Positions 8,843 to 16,733 of a DNA stretch of 64,000 nucleotides are shown piece by piece. The position numbers and the translations under genes were made by a program. Numbering within the stretch: the first letter of the stretch is position 1; each line of letters begins with the position of its first letter. This stretch comes from Pseudomonadota bacterium (GTDB taxonomy: Bacteria; Bdellovibrionota; UBA1018): contig JAIXQO010000009.1 of assembly GCA_027485695.1 (NCBI GenBank), positions 160,720 through 224,719 on the forward strand. The letters are read 5' to 3'. The notes under the pieces were generated by a model. It was given only the letters and a program-made list of their open reading frames with translations. It was not told the DNA's origin and made no database searches.

Positions 8843-10887
8843 GGCTTCCTCGCCTTCTTACGGTCTTTGGCTTGCTGGAACCATTCCCGAGTACCTTGTA
8901 ACCCAAGATCGATCACGAGCGCGCCCTGATCGGTCAATTCGAACCGCTCTAGGCGAAACGGCGTCTTACTCTCAAGTGGAGCAAGATCGATCACTACCGG
9001 GCGTTTTTTGATCTTCTCCGCCGCTTCCTTGAGTTTCGAGACGACGACACTTTTCAAGAAAGAAGCGTCTTTCAAATTCGATGCGTGCCCGAATTCGGTC
9101 GCATCCAAATTCTCACGGACTGCTAGACTCAACGTCAATCGACGCATCTTCAATACCGTTTCGATCTGCGGGATCAGGTCGAGCTGCACCGGAATCCTAT
9201 AGATTCCATCGGTATTGCCGGCAAATCGTTCAATAAGTCCCGCGGCAGTTCCCACAAGTCCATCGAGCGCAGCCAACTCCACCTCGACGTGGGCTACCAA
9301 GCTCACCCGATTGCCTCCAGTACCCAGCACCTCAAGTCCTTGGGCGCCTAAACGAATCCCTTTGGGGAGTAAGTTTACTTGCTCGTTTTTAAGTGCGGCA
9401 ACCAACTCTGCTTTGCTCTCGAAGAACGAACGATTCAGCACCAGTCTGAGATGATCTACGCGCTGCTTGGGGAGCTTGCCTTCGGATACGGCTGTCAGCT
9501 CTGGCTCTCTAACGGAGTTGATTGCCAACTCATCTGCCAGGCGCAAGACCAACGCTCCGCTTCGGCTCGCGTCGATTGCTCCCAGGCTGAGTTTGCCTTG
9601 AATCTCACGCAAGAACCGCTGCAGGAGCGATTTCCCACCGGCGTCTGATTTTGGTTTTAACACAGCTGAAGGAATACTCTGTCGCTGGACGCGGGTCGCG
9701 TCCGACGCCATCACGACGCCCAAGTCCGCAAACCGAGCCGGCGCCAACGAACGATCAGGAATCGCAAGTTCGTCGGATTCTTCTTCCTGACTCCAGTCCA
9801 CGATCTTGGACTGTGAAGCGGCGCTGGTTGAATTCCAAAAGACTCGTCGCTCAACACGAGTCGCATCGGAGCGAGTCGAACGCCCCGTTTTCACTTCTTG
9901 TATGATTTCAGGCTTAGATCGATGCACGATCTCATGCTCAACCGGTAGACGCAGTTCTTCGAACGCTTCGGCGGAGGCTTTCATGGCGACTTGGACGAGG
10001 GTTTGTTCGACGCCCGTCACGACCTTGAGTTTGATGTCTTCTAACATCGATTTAAAAAGCGCGCGAATCCCAGCGTCATCACCAGGGAAACATTCGCCAT
10101 CAATTTTTACGAAGATCGGTGGAACTTCGAGTTTCGCGCGGAGCTCGTAGTTAGCGCTCAAGACGCGGGTCACGTCGTGTTCGACTGATATTGGTTTCAC
10201 TTCAATACGGCGGCTCCCATTCTCAGAAATCTCGGCTTCGAATCGGCCATGGGCGACCACCGGAACATCACCGAGTGCGGCCGTTTTTGGCGCGACCACC
10301 GGTTTCAGAACTCGAGCACCGACTCGATTGCCTCGATAAGAATCAATCGGATTCGGAGGCACTGGGCAGACGTTTTTCGCGACATTTTTCTCGTCGGGAG
10401 TCAACCCGCGTTCACGAAACCAGATTTCACGTGCGCTGACGTTGACTCGACGGATTTCAAGTTCCGCATCGATCAAAATACGGTTCGCGCTCTCGGTACG
10501 AGTGAACTTAAGGGAGCGGATCTTGACATCCCCCTGCGAGACGAGCCCGAATATCTTGAGATCGAGCTGAAAAGGCTTAGTAAAATTGAGACCAAACAAT
10601 CGGTTCCCATAAATTCGAACGATCTCAGGAGTGTTCCTGATGTCTACTTTTTCGATCGTCGCTTCGATGTTGTTTTTGATGGGGATGGTGACATGAGACT
10701 GATCTCGACGTGCAGTCGGCTTACCGAGCGCATCTTGCGCGATCTGGGTGGCCAGACCTCCAGGGAGTACGACTCGCATGAGGCCTGGAACCTCTTCGAA
10801 CGCATAAGAATATTGAGTGAACGAGAGCGCAAGCGCGAGCGCCAGACAGGAATGCAACGATGTGGACCAGAGGGAATGGAATAGCAT
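8839..10887 (-). CDS. Large exported protein, first gene of a two-gene operon
   Basis: The open frame extends upstream to 11067, but the signal peptide begins at the ATG at 10887 (MLFHSLWSTSLHSCLALALA, cleavage near SYAF) with AAGG before it, so 10887 is chosen; the 682-residue product is exported. It is beta-rich throughout (VKIRSLKFTRTE, RILIDAELEIRRVNVS) and has a repeat-like architecture similar in texture to its partner at 7139. It ends in a basic tail (QQAKDRKKARKP). No family recognised. Periplasmic location and a joint structural or lipid-handling role with the downstream gene are inferences. Confidence 0.7.
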   Translation of the reverse strand: MLFHSLWSTSLHSCLALALALSFTQYSYAFEEVPGLMRVVLPGGLATQIAQDALGKPTARRDQSHVTIPIKNNIEATIEKVDIRNTPEIVRIYGNRLFGLNFTKPFQLDLKIFGLVSQGDVKIRSLKFTRTESANRILIDAELEIRRVNVSAREIWFRERGLTPDEKNVAKNVCPVPPNPIDSYRGNRVGARVLKPVVAPKTAALGDVPVVAHGRFEAEISENGSRRIEVKPISVEHDVTRVLSANYELRAKLEVPPIFVKIDGECFPGDDAGIRALFKSMLEDIKLKVVTGVEQTLVQVAMKASAEAFEELRLPVEHEIVHRSKPEIIQEVKTGRSTRSDATRVERRVFWNSTSAASQSKIVDWSQEEESDELAIPDRSLAPARFADLGVVMASDATRVQRQSIPSAVLKPKSDAGGKSLLQRFLREIQGKLSLGAIDASRSGALVLRLADELAINSVREPELTAVSEGKLPKQRVDHLRLVLNRSFFESKAELVAALKNEQVNLLPKGIRLGAQGLEVLGTGGNRVSLVAHVEVELAALDGLVGTAAGLIERFAGNTDGIYRIPVQLDLIPQIETVLKMRRLTLSLAVRENLDATEFGHASNLKDASFLKSVVVSKLKEAAEKIKKRPVVIDLAPLESKTPFRLERFELTDQGALVIDLGLQGTREWFQQAKDRKKARKP

Positions 10888-11092
10888 CTGTAATCTCAAC
10901 CTTGCTCGGGGCAAAGCAACTCTCGGACCAACGCGAGGAACACCTGAAACACCCCCCGCAAGTGGGATCCGTATAACTCTGTAACAACTGTCAGAGCTTT
11001 GGACAGCGAACTGAAACACCTTTGCATGATTCCATTTCGTGGAATAGTGCCGGTCGCGATAGGCCACGCGAACTTTTTAGAAGGACGGGACA

Positions 11093-11977
11093 ATGGCCAA
11101 GCTGACATGGTTCAACCAGGCATTTATTTTTACGGGAATGATTCTCTCGATTTCGGCATCCGTTCGGGCGGATGAACTTGCTTATGAAATCGAAGATTTT
11201 CGCCCGGTCACCGCGGTCGATGAATTCTTGCCGGACTGGGAAGAGTCACCGGAGTTTTTTGCACCCGAGACTCTAACCAGGGCCGCCACACGATTACAAA
11301 ACCAAGTCGAAGCGCTCACTCGAGGAAACGGAGATTGGTCTCTGGAATTCGTCTGGATTCGCCCCAAAGGCGGCAGCGTGATTCTTTCTCACCTCAATCG
11401 CTTTGAAACCATGATTCCGGCGTCTACCGTAAAACTTTTCACTGGCTGGCTGGCGTTCGAAAAAAAAGTCGCAACCCAAAGCTACATCCGCTCCATGCTC
11501 CAACACAGCGACAACGACATGGCAAATCACCTACTGAAAAAAGTCGGTGGCAGACTCTATCTGCAGCGTACGATGCGGGAGACACTCGATTTAGATCCGC
11601 CCGCTAGCCTTTCCATTCATGATGGTTCGGGACTGAGCCCGAGAAACCGCGCCAGCGCCAATCATCAGTTTCGTCTACTCCGGCACATCCTGCGAAATCC
11701 AAAATATCCGGTTTTTAAAAAATTGCTCGCAGGACCTGGAAAACCAGGAACACTCCGATTACGTCTCAGCAATCACCGCGGTAAACTTTTTGCGAAAACG
11801 GGAACACTTCCCGATACCGGTGTCTGCGCACTCGCGGGATTCGCAGAAACGCCAAACGGTACCATGATTTTCTCCATCATCGGAAATGATCTCACTCGTT
11901 CTACGTCCGCGACTCGACGAATGATCGATCGCATCGTCGACCTCAATATAAACTATTTAAAGGCCTTGAAGCGCTAG
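11093..11977 (+). CDS. Minimal PBP4-type D-alanyl-D-alanine carboxypeptidase (S13-like)
   Basis: 294 residues with an N-terminal signal segment (ending near ISASVRA). All three penicillin-binding active-site motifs are present: SxxK as S111-T-V-K114, SxN as S139-D-N141 and KTG as K235-T-G237. DGSGLSPRNR (from ~177) is the S13 signature. In E. coli PBP4 about 240 residues (domains II and III) separate SxxK from SxN; here only ~28 do, so this is the bare transpeptidase domain. It would trim or cleave peptidoglycan peptides in the periplasm. GAAGGACGGGA supplies the ribosome-binding site. Confidence 0.85.
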   Translation: MAKLTWFNQAFIFTGMILSISASVRADELAYEIEDFRPVTAVDEFLPDWEESPEFFAPETLTRAATRLQNQVEALTRGNGDWSLEFVWIRPKGGSVILSHLNRFETMIPASTVKLFTGWLAFEKKVATQSYIRSMLQHSDNDMANHLLKKVGGRLYLQRTMRETLDLDPPASLSIHDGSGLSPRNRASANHQFRLLRHILRNPKYPVFKKLLAGPGKPGTLRLRLSNHRGKLFAKTGTLPDTGVCALAGFAETPNGTMIFSIIGNDLTRSTSATRRMIDRIVDLNINYLKALKR

Positions 11978-12079
11978 CGTTCCTACTCTGATCAGGTCAC
12001 TGAAAAACTGAGACACTCCAGAGTGAACGACAATAATTCAATTGTCTGGAATATCAGCCATTGATGCACATTCCAACTC

Positions 12080-12730
12080 ATGAACCACAAAATCTTAGTA
12101 ACCCTATTTTCACTTTTCTTAATTAGCTTCTCAGGCTCGGCAAGTGCGGCCACTGAATATCGAGAATTTTCTGAGTTCTCGATGGAACAGAAACAAGCTC
12201 TCGCAAATGAGTTCGTTCCTTACCAAGCAGAAATCACCGAAAAACTTAAAACACTTGAGCAGGACCCACGCGCATTGCAGGTTCAGGCTGCCGGCCAGGC
12301 GGCGCTGAAATTCGCCAAAGTGGATTCACGGGGTTGGGCTAAACCCAGGTTTCTCTTTTGCGTCGGCGGAAACGTCGCAATTATATTGGTCCTAAAAGGA
12401 AGCGAGTGTTGGGATAGCAACGGCGAATCCTACTTTATGATTGGACTCGCTTACTCCAGCAACTCAGTTCGCGGAACTGGTCGAGCATCGATCATGGTCG
12501 ACTTTGGAGCCCCTGGACACAAAATTGCCGGATCCTACCTGAATGCTGAAGGCGAAATTTCATTGACTCCAATCGGCGGACATATTGGAGTTCTTGCCGG
12601 ATTCGAGCGTGATGTCGGAATGAATTTTCTCATTTACGGCGGCGTGTCCGTCGGCGGCGGCATACCATCAGTAGAAGGCGGATATCTCTACGCCGTGCGC
12701 ACGCCATTTCTCGACATCCAGATCAAATAG
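12080..12730 (+). CDS. Secreted protein of unknown function
   Basis: 216 residues with a signal peptide (MNHKILVTLFSLFLISFSGS, cleavage after ASA). After a helical N-terminal region (residues ~30-75) the protein becomes Gly- and Ser-rich with alternating hydrophobic residues, with two cysteines (LFCVGG, SECWDS). The C-terminal half (FMIGLAYSSNSVRGTGRASI; VLAGFERDVGMNF) looks like a small beta-barrel or sandwich. No family recognised. The upstream 100 bases hold an inverted repeat GACAAT-6-ATTGTC (12028-12045) that might be an operator. Confidence 0.65.
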   Translation: MNHKILVTLFSLFLISFSGSASAATEYREFSEFSMEQKQALANEFVPYQAEITEKLKTLEQDPRALQVQAAGQAALKFAKVDSRGWAKPRFLFCVGGNVAIILVLKGSECWDSNGESYFMIGLAYSSNSVRGTGRASIMVDFGAPGHKIAGSYLNAEGEISLTPIGGHIGVLAGFERDVGMNFLIYGGVSVGGGIPSVEGGYLYAVRTPFLDIQIK

Positions 12731-12749
12731 TTTGGTCCAGGGGGCACGA

Positions 12750-13349
12750 TCACTTGTGAGCGGATATCGGAACGGTGACGGCTAGTCCGACACCACGGTA
12801 TCGACTCGAAGTGATTGTGCCACCGGAATTTTTCTTCATTTTTCCGTCGAGACCGATCGTCAGATTGTATCCTCCGACAAATGCAAGCGTTTCTCGAGCT
12901 CCCGCAGCTTGAAGCAATCCATCCTGTGCTTGAATGATCAGCTTCGCTTCTTGCTCTGCTAAATTTGGTTCTACCTCAAGCGAAACTTGGCCCGTCACAT
13001 GTTCCACATCTGTAAGGTTTCTCACCTTGAGATCGATCGGAAAAGGCTCCAGGGTGATCACGAGCTTGCCTTCTAAATCGCATCCCGGCGCAAATTTCAG
13101 TTCATGTTCCACCGGGCGCCCCAGGAGAATGAGTTTTCCCCAAGCCGCACTCGGAATTTTAGGGCATTTTTCGACATCAAAGGCGCCAATAGCAGTTTTT
13201 TTCTTTTTGGCTCCACGCACTTTTTCGACCAACTCCGTGATCCATGCCTTCGCATCCATGGCTGATGGCGGCTTAGGCGCCGCATAGGCCGAGATATCGA
13301 CCAACAGAAACAGGGACGCGAAACTGGCCATGAGATGACGGGTTTTCAT
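12750..13349 (-). CDS. Secreted protein of unknown function
   Basis: The ATG at 13349 gives a signal peptide (MKTRHLMASFASLFLLVDIS, cleavage after AYA) and overlaps the stop of the upstream EcsC-like gene as ATGA; a further upstream in-frame start is not needed. The mature protein is ~180 residues with two cysteines (EKCPKIP, PGCDLEG). It contains strand-rich repeats (HELKFAPG, GKLVITLEPFPIDLKVRNL) and a C-terminal sheet. No family recognised. Coupling to 13346-13936 suggests a shared envelope role. Confidence 0.65.
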   Translation of the reverse strand: MKTRHLMASFASLFLLVDISAYAAPKPPSAMDAKAWITELVEKVRGAKKKKTAIGAFDVEKCPKIPSAAWGKLILLGRPVEHELKFAPGCDLEGKLVITLEPFPIDLKVRNLTDVEHVTGQVSLEVEPNLAEQEAKLIIQAQDGLLQAAGARETLAFVGGYNLTIGLDGKMKKNSGGTITSSRYRGVGLAVTVPISAHK

Positions 13350-13936
13350 AGAGGTTCTTTCTGTCCTTCTTCGTCTTCGAGAATCCACGGACGGCTAAAT
13401 AAGTGAATCGCCGTCTCGGCTACCTCGAGCGTATCCTTGCGACTATAACGAGCAACCGCCGCCGCTCCGATCAGTGGGATGATTGCTGCGGCTCGCTTGC
13501 CGATCCATCTTCTGAGTACGCGGACCCCCACCCGTTCAATCAGCCGTTGTAGCACTCCGCCGCGCGCGCGTTTCACCAGGTATCGCTCGCCCACACGAAC
13601 CACGATATCGCTGAGCCCCAGGTCTCCTTGCTTAAACAAGCAATAGAGCAAAATTTCCGAACTCAGTTGATCCGTTCGTCCCTGAACACGTGCAATGTCC
13701 GCAACGAGTTGCGCTTGAATCCGCCAAACGAGTGCAAGATCTGGAAGGATGGTCACCAAGAAAAATGGACCACCAGGAATTGAAAGTGCGCCAGAAACAC
13801 CTGCGGCCTTCCAAGATGCTGCGCTCGAGAGCGAACGTAATTGCGCAGGCCGATCGGCATCGATCTCGATTTTTGATTCGGGCACTCGGGAGATGATCTC
13901 CTGAATGGTTTTCTGAAACGAGCCGCCAATACTCAT
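13346..13936 (-). CDS. EcsC-like membrane-associated protein
   Basis: 196 residues. The region from ~40 to ~100 (SGALSIPGGPFFLVTILPDL, then LVADIARVQG) resembles the EcsC family core, a hydrophobic hairpin followed by an Ile-Ala-x-x-x-Gly helix. A basic region (RARGGVLQRLIERVGVRVLR) precedes a second hydrophobic stretch (AAAIIPLIGAAAVARY). EcsC proteins are of poorly defined membrane-related function. First gene of a two-gene operon with 12750-13349. The family call is by pattern and moderately sure. Confidence 0.5.
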   Translation of the reverse strand: MSIGGSFQKTIQEIISRVPESKIEIDADRPAQLRSLSSAASWKAAGVSGALSIPGGPFFLVTILPDLALVWRIQAQLVADIARVQGRTDQLSSEILLYCLFKQGDLGLSDIVVRVGERYLVKRARGGVLQRLIERVGVRVLRRWIGKRAAAIIPLIGAAAVARYSRKDTLEVAETAIHLFSRPWILEDEEGQKEPL

Positions 13937-14066
13937 GAGACTCTATCATGACTAAAAACGTCGAAAGATCGCAAGTATTTGGGTTCGATTTACAGGAATT
14001 GCGTTTCGCCCAGATCATTGCTAAGTTCTACGAGTCAGCATTTCCATTCAAACCAGGAGGTAGCAT

Positions 14067-14141
14067 ATGAACTCAGCTCAAAAATCGACGAAAGAGACCG
14101 TCGTTGGGTCGACTCAGGCAGCCTCCCTCGTTTGCTCCTGA
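14067..14141 (+). CDS. Possible 24-residue small protein or leader peptide
   Basis: A very strong ribosome-binding site (CAGGAGG, eight bases before the ATG) precedes a short open frame of 24 codons that ends in TGA. The peptide is Ser/Thr-rich with no membrane segment. Sequence just before and after its end (GAGAC...GGTCGA and TCGACC...GTCTC) can form an imperfect hairpin. It lies 155 bases before rsgA on the same strand and could be a leader or an independent micropeptide. The evidence is the ribosome-binding site alone. Confidence 0.35.
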   Translation: MNSAQKSTKETVVGSTQAASLVCS

Positions 14142-14296
14142 TCGACCGATCGTCTCTCCCAATCACCTTTAAAAATTAACTATTTGAACGCAGGCGTTTG
14201 CAGTGAAAGGTGTTCACAAACCCTCACGGCCGCTCGCGTTCTGATTTTGGCAAAAAACCTCCGTCCTAGGGATGAGTTTTTGCCACAGGAGCATGC

Positions 14297-15412
14297 TTGA
14301 ACTCAACGCCATCTCGCCTGGGATTTGATCCCTGGTTTGAAACTTTGTACTTAGAAAAAAGAAACACCATTGACCCAACCATCGGGATTTTTCCCGCTCG
14401 AATTGTCTCCGAGTCCAGGGGGCACTACCTCCTGAAATCAAACGTTCTGGGGTTTCCAGACACTGTCTGGGGCGAACTGAAAGGAAGCCTTCTCCATTGT
14501 TTTAAGAGTCGCTCGGAGTATCCGGCAACGGGCGACTGGGTGCTCGCGGAGTGGCAACCGAACATGGACGCCGCCCGGATTCATGCCGTGATCGATCGCC
14601 GAAGCGTGCTCATCAGGCGTGCAGCCGGCGAACGAGCGGCAGATCAAGTGATTGGAGCGAACATCGATTTCACTTGGATGGTCACTTCACTCAATCAAGA
14701 TCTCAACCTCCGTCGCATCGAGCGCTACCTGGCACTCGCCTGGGACGGCGGAACTCGCCCCGTTCTGATCTTGACGAAAATCGATCTCGCCACAAAAGAT
14801 GAAATCGAGCGAGCGCGCGATGAGCTTTCTGTGGTCGCGGCAGGAGTCGACACCCATTGGGTGAGCTCTGAAACCGGTGCAGGAATTCCAGAACTACTCG
14901 CAACACTTCGACCAGGTGAGACTGCGGCGCTGATTGGCTCATCGGGCGTGGGAAAATCCACACTCACCAATCAGCTCTTGGGAAATCAGCGACTAGAGAC
15001 CGGGGCCATTCGCTTAGGAGACGACAAAGGCAAACACACAACGACGGCGCGCCACTTGATCGAGCTTCCGAACGGGGCGCTCTTGATGGATACGCCGGGA
15101 ATGCGCGAGCTCGCGCTCGCCGACCATTCGGCAGGAATATCGGCGAGCTTTTCTGAAATCGAGCGACTTGAACGCAGCTGTCGATTTACGGATTGCTTGC
15201 ACGATACCGAACCGGGATGTGCTGTGCGCGCGGCGATCGACAGCGGTGAACTCGATTCTGAACGGATCGAAAGTCACCGTAAACTTCAGCGTGAAGCCGA
15301 GTTCGAGGCTCGTCGCGGAAACCGCGCGGCGGAGTCCGAAGCCCGCAAACAATGGAAAAAAGTGGGATCACAAGCACGCGTTCATATGAAACGAAAACGC
15401 TGGGACGATTAG
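14297..15412 (+). CDS. rsgA: Small ribosomal subunit biogenesis GTPase RsgA
   Basis: Circularly permuted GTPase that acts in late 30S subunit maturation. Residues ~25-110 form the OB-fold region (RIVSESRGHYLLKS). The GTPase motifs come in the permuted order G4 (LTKID), G1 (GSSGVGKSTL) and G3 (DTPGM), with the RHL element between (HTTTARHLIELP). The C-terminal zinc site C-x5-C-x-H-x5-C is present in RSCRFTDCLHDTEPGC. The family usually has ~290-370 residues; this one has 371. The start is TTG at 14297 with CAGGAG five bases upstream; an overlapping ATG at 14293 is in another frame. A strong hairpin follows the stop. Confidence 0.93.
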   Translation: MNSTPSRLGFDPWFETLYLEKRNTIDPTIGIFPARIVSESRGHYLLKSNVLGFPDTVWGELKGSLLHCFKSRSEYPATGDWVLAEWQPNMDAARIHAVIDRRSVLIRRAAGERAADQVIGANIDFTWMVTSLNQDLNLRRIERYLALAWDGGTRPVLILTKIDLATKDEIERARDELSVVAAGVDTHWVSSETGAGIPELLATLRPGETAALIGSSGVGKSTLTNQLLGNQRLETGAIRLGDDKGKHTTTARHLIELPNGALLMDTPGMRELALADHSAGISASFSEIERLERSCRFTDCLHDTEPGCAVRAAIDSGELDSERIESHRKLQREAEFEARRGNRAAESEARKQWKKVGSQARVHMKRKRWDD

Positions 15413-15426
15413 TTCAGTCCACGCCG

Positions 15427-15463
15427 AATTGACGGTAGGCGAGTCTCTCGCTTGCCGTCAATT
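15427..15463 (+). terminator. Long perfect hairpin after rsgA
   Basis: Arms 15427-15443 and 15447-15463 pair over all 17 positions (two G-U wobbles when transcribed) around a 3-base loop. The T-rich stretch (CCTTTTCC) begins several bases later rather than at once, so it may be a weak terminator or an RNA-stabilising 3' hairpin. Confidence 0.6.
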
Positions 15464-15545
15464 CGCTGACCTTTTCCAAAAGAATCCCTGACACACGACT
15501 TCATAGAACGTTGCTAGCCTAAATCCACTGACTGATTCGAAAAGC

Positions 15546-15594
15546 CCCGAGAAAACCCGTTCGCGAATGGGTGTGGGATGAGCGTTTTCTCGGG
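15546..15594 (+). ncRNA. Structured RNA candidate in the leader of the diguanylate cyclase gene
   Basis: CCCGAGAAAAC (15546-15556) is perfectly complementary to GTTTTCTCGGG (15584-15594). Between them lies a nested hairpin (CCGTTC / GAATGG with a G-U pair, 15557-15570) and a 12-base G-rich single-stranded strand (15572-15583). It ends 71 bases before the start of the GGDEF gene. It does not match the GEMM-I c-di-GMP riboswitch core as I know it. Confidence 0.35.
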
Positions 15595-15665
15595 CACGAA
15601 TCCTCTCTCTCGGGTCAAAACTGACTCAATCAAAATCTCTCTTCAATGCGCCGATACGTTGAACG

Positions 15666-16733
15666 ATGAGTAACCCAGCTCGCAAAGTCAAAACCAAGGC
15701 GGCCCCCCACCACCCGGCCCCACGCTCTCAAAGCGCCGAGGACGTTGTCCGGCGCGTTTTCTCCGGTAAGATCGTCGGCGGCACGGTCTCCCAGATGGCG
15801 ACTTACTCCGATCTATTCATGCGAATGCCGGAACCGATCTTTTTGCTCGCCCCCGATGACGGGTCGGTTTTGGAGGCGAATCCTGCGGCGCTGTCGATTC
15901 TTCAGATCTCTGAAAAAGACATCCTGGGTCGTCCCCTCGCCGGATGGGCCGTACGTGACGAGCGTCGTGCAGCTGAACAATTTTTCTGCTCGGGCCTCAT
16001 CGACAATCCGAGTTCAGATCGCTCCCTGGAACTCCGATTCATCGCATCCTCCGGCAAGGAGCTGCGCATGGAGCTTCAGCTCTGTCCCGTTCCGCTCGCT
16101 GACTACGGCCATGCGATCCAGATCATCGCACGCGATATCACGCAAGCACACCGATACCGAACACGACTCGAAGAAATGAATGCTGCGCTCGAAAGACTCT
16201 CAGCGACGGATGAAATGACGGGACTCAGAAATTTCCGTTCTTTCAAAGAAGAACTCGCCAAGACTCATGCCATCGCAGAGTCAAAGGGAACTCACTACTC
16301 CGTTATCTTCATCGATGTTGATCATTTCAAAAAATACAACGATCGAAACGGTCACCCCGCCGGTGACGAAGTCCTGCGCATGGTCGCACGTATCCTCAAA
16401 GAAAAATCTCGTCCAGGCGACTTACCCGCTCGTTATGGCGGAGAAGAATTCGTCGTTCTTTGTCCCGAGACCGAGGCCGAAGTTGCGTTCGAGCTCGCGG
16501 AGAAAATCCGAAAAGCCTTCGCGGCCGAACGATTTCCACATGGGGAACATCAACCGCTCGGACATGTCAGCGCGAGTATTGGTGTAGCATCTTACCCTCG
16601 CCACGGTACACTTTCACAAGACGTCCTTCACAATGCCGACCAAGCGCTCTATTTCTCGAAAAGCGAAGGACGTGATCGAGTCACGCTTTTTGGATCGGCG
16701 CCAGTGCCTCCAAAACTCAAGCGACCTTCGTAA
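15666..16733 (+). CDS. PAS-GGDEF diguanylate cyclase
   Basis: Synthesises cyclic di-GMP from two GTP. A basic, disordered N-terminus (~45 residues) is followed by a PAS domain at ~50-165 (FLLAPDDGSVLEANPAALSI). The GGDEF domain starts with the signature ATDEMTGLRNFRSF and runs to ~345. The catalytic motif is intact as G258-G-E-E-F262, and the allosteric I-site R249-P-G-D252 lies the canonical five residues before it, so product inhibition is expected. No transmembrane segment, so it is cytosolic and probably senses a ligand or redox state through PAS. Its 3' end overlaps the convergent gene by 85 bases. Confidence 0.93.
   Translation: MSNPARKVKTKAAPHHPAPRSQSAEDVVRRVFSGKIVGGTVSQMATYSDLFMRMPEPIFLLAPDDGSVLEANPAALSILQISEKDILGRPLAGWAVRDERRAAEQFFCSGLIDNPSSDRSLELRFIASSGKELRMELQLCPVPLADYGHAIQIIARDITQAHRYRTRLEEMNAALERLSATDEMTGLRNFRSFKEELAKTHAIAESKGTHYSVIFIDVDHFKKYNDRNGHPAGDEVLRMVARILKEKSRPGDLPARYGGEEFVVLCPETEAEVAFELAEKIRKAFAAERFPHGEHQPLGHVSASIGVASYPRHGTLSQDVLHNADQALYFSKSEGRDRVTLFGSAPVPPKLKRPS

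Noticed and set aside
10888..11067. 60-residue upstream extension of the 8839 gene
   Set aside because: The extension is Arg-rich without motifs and would bury a good signal peptide that begins at 10887 with a ribosome-binding site.
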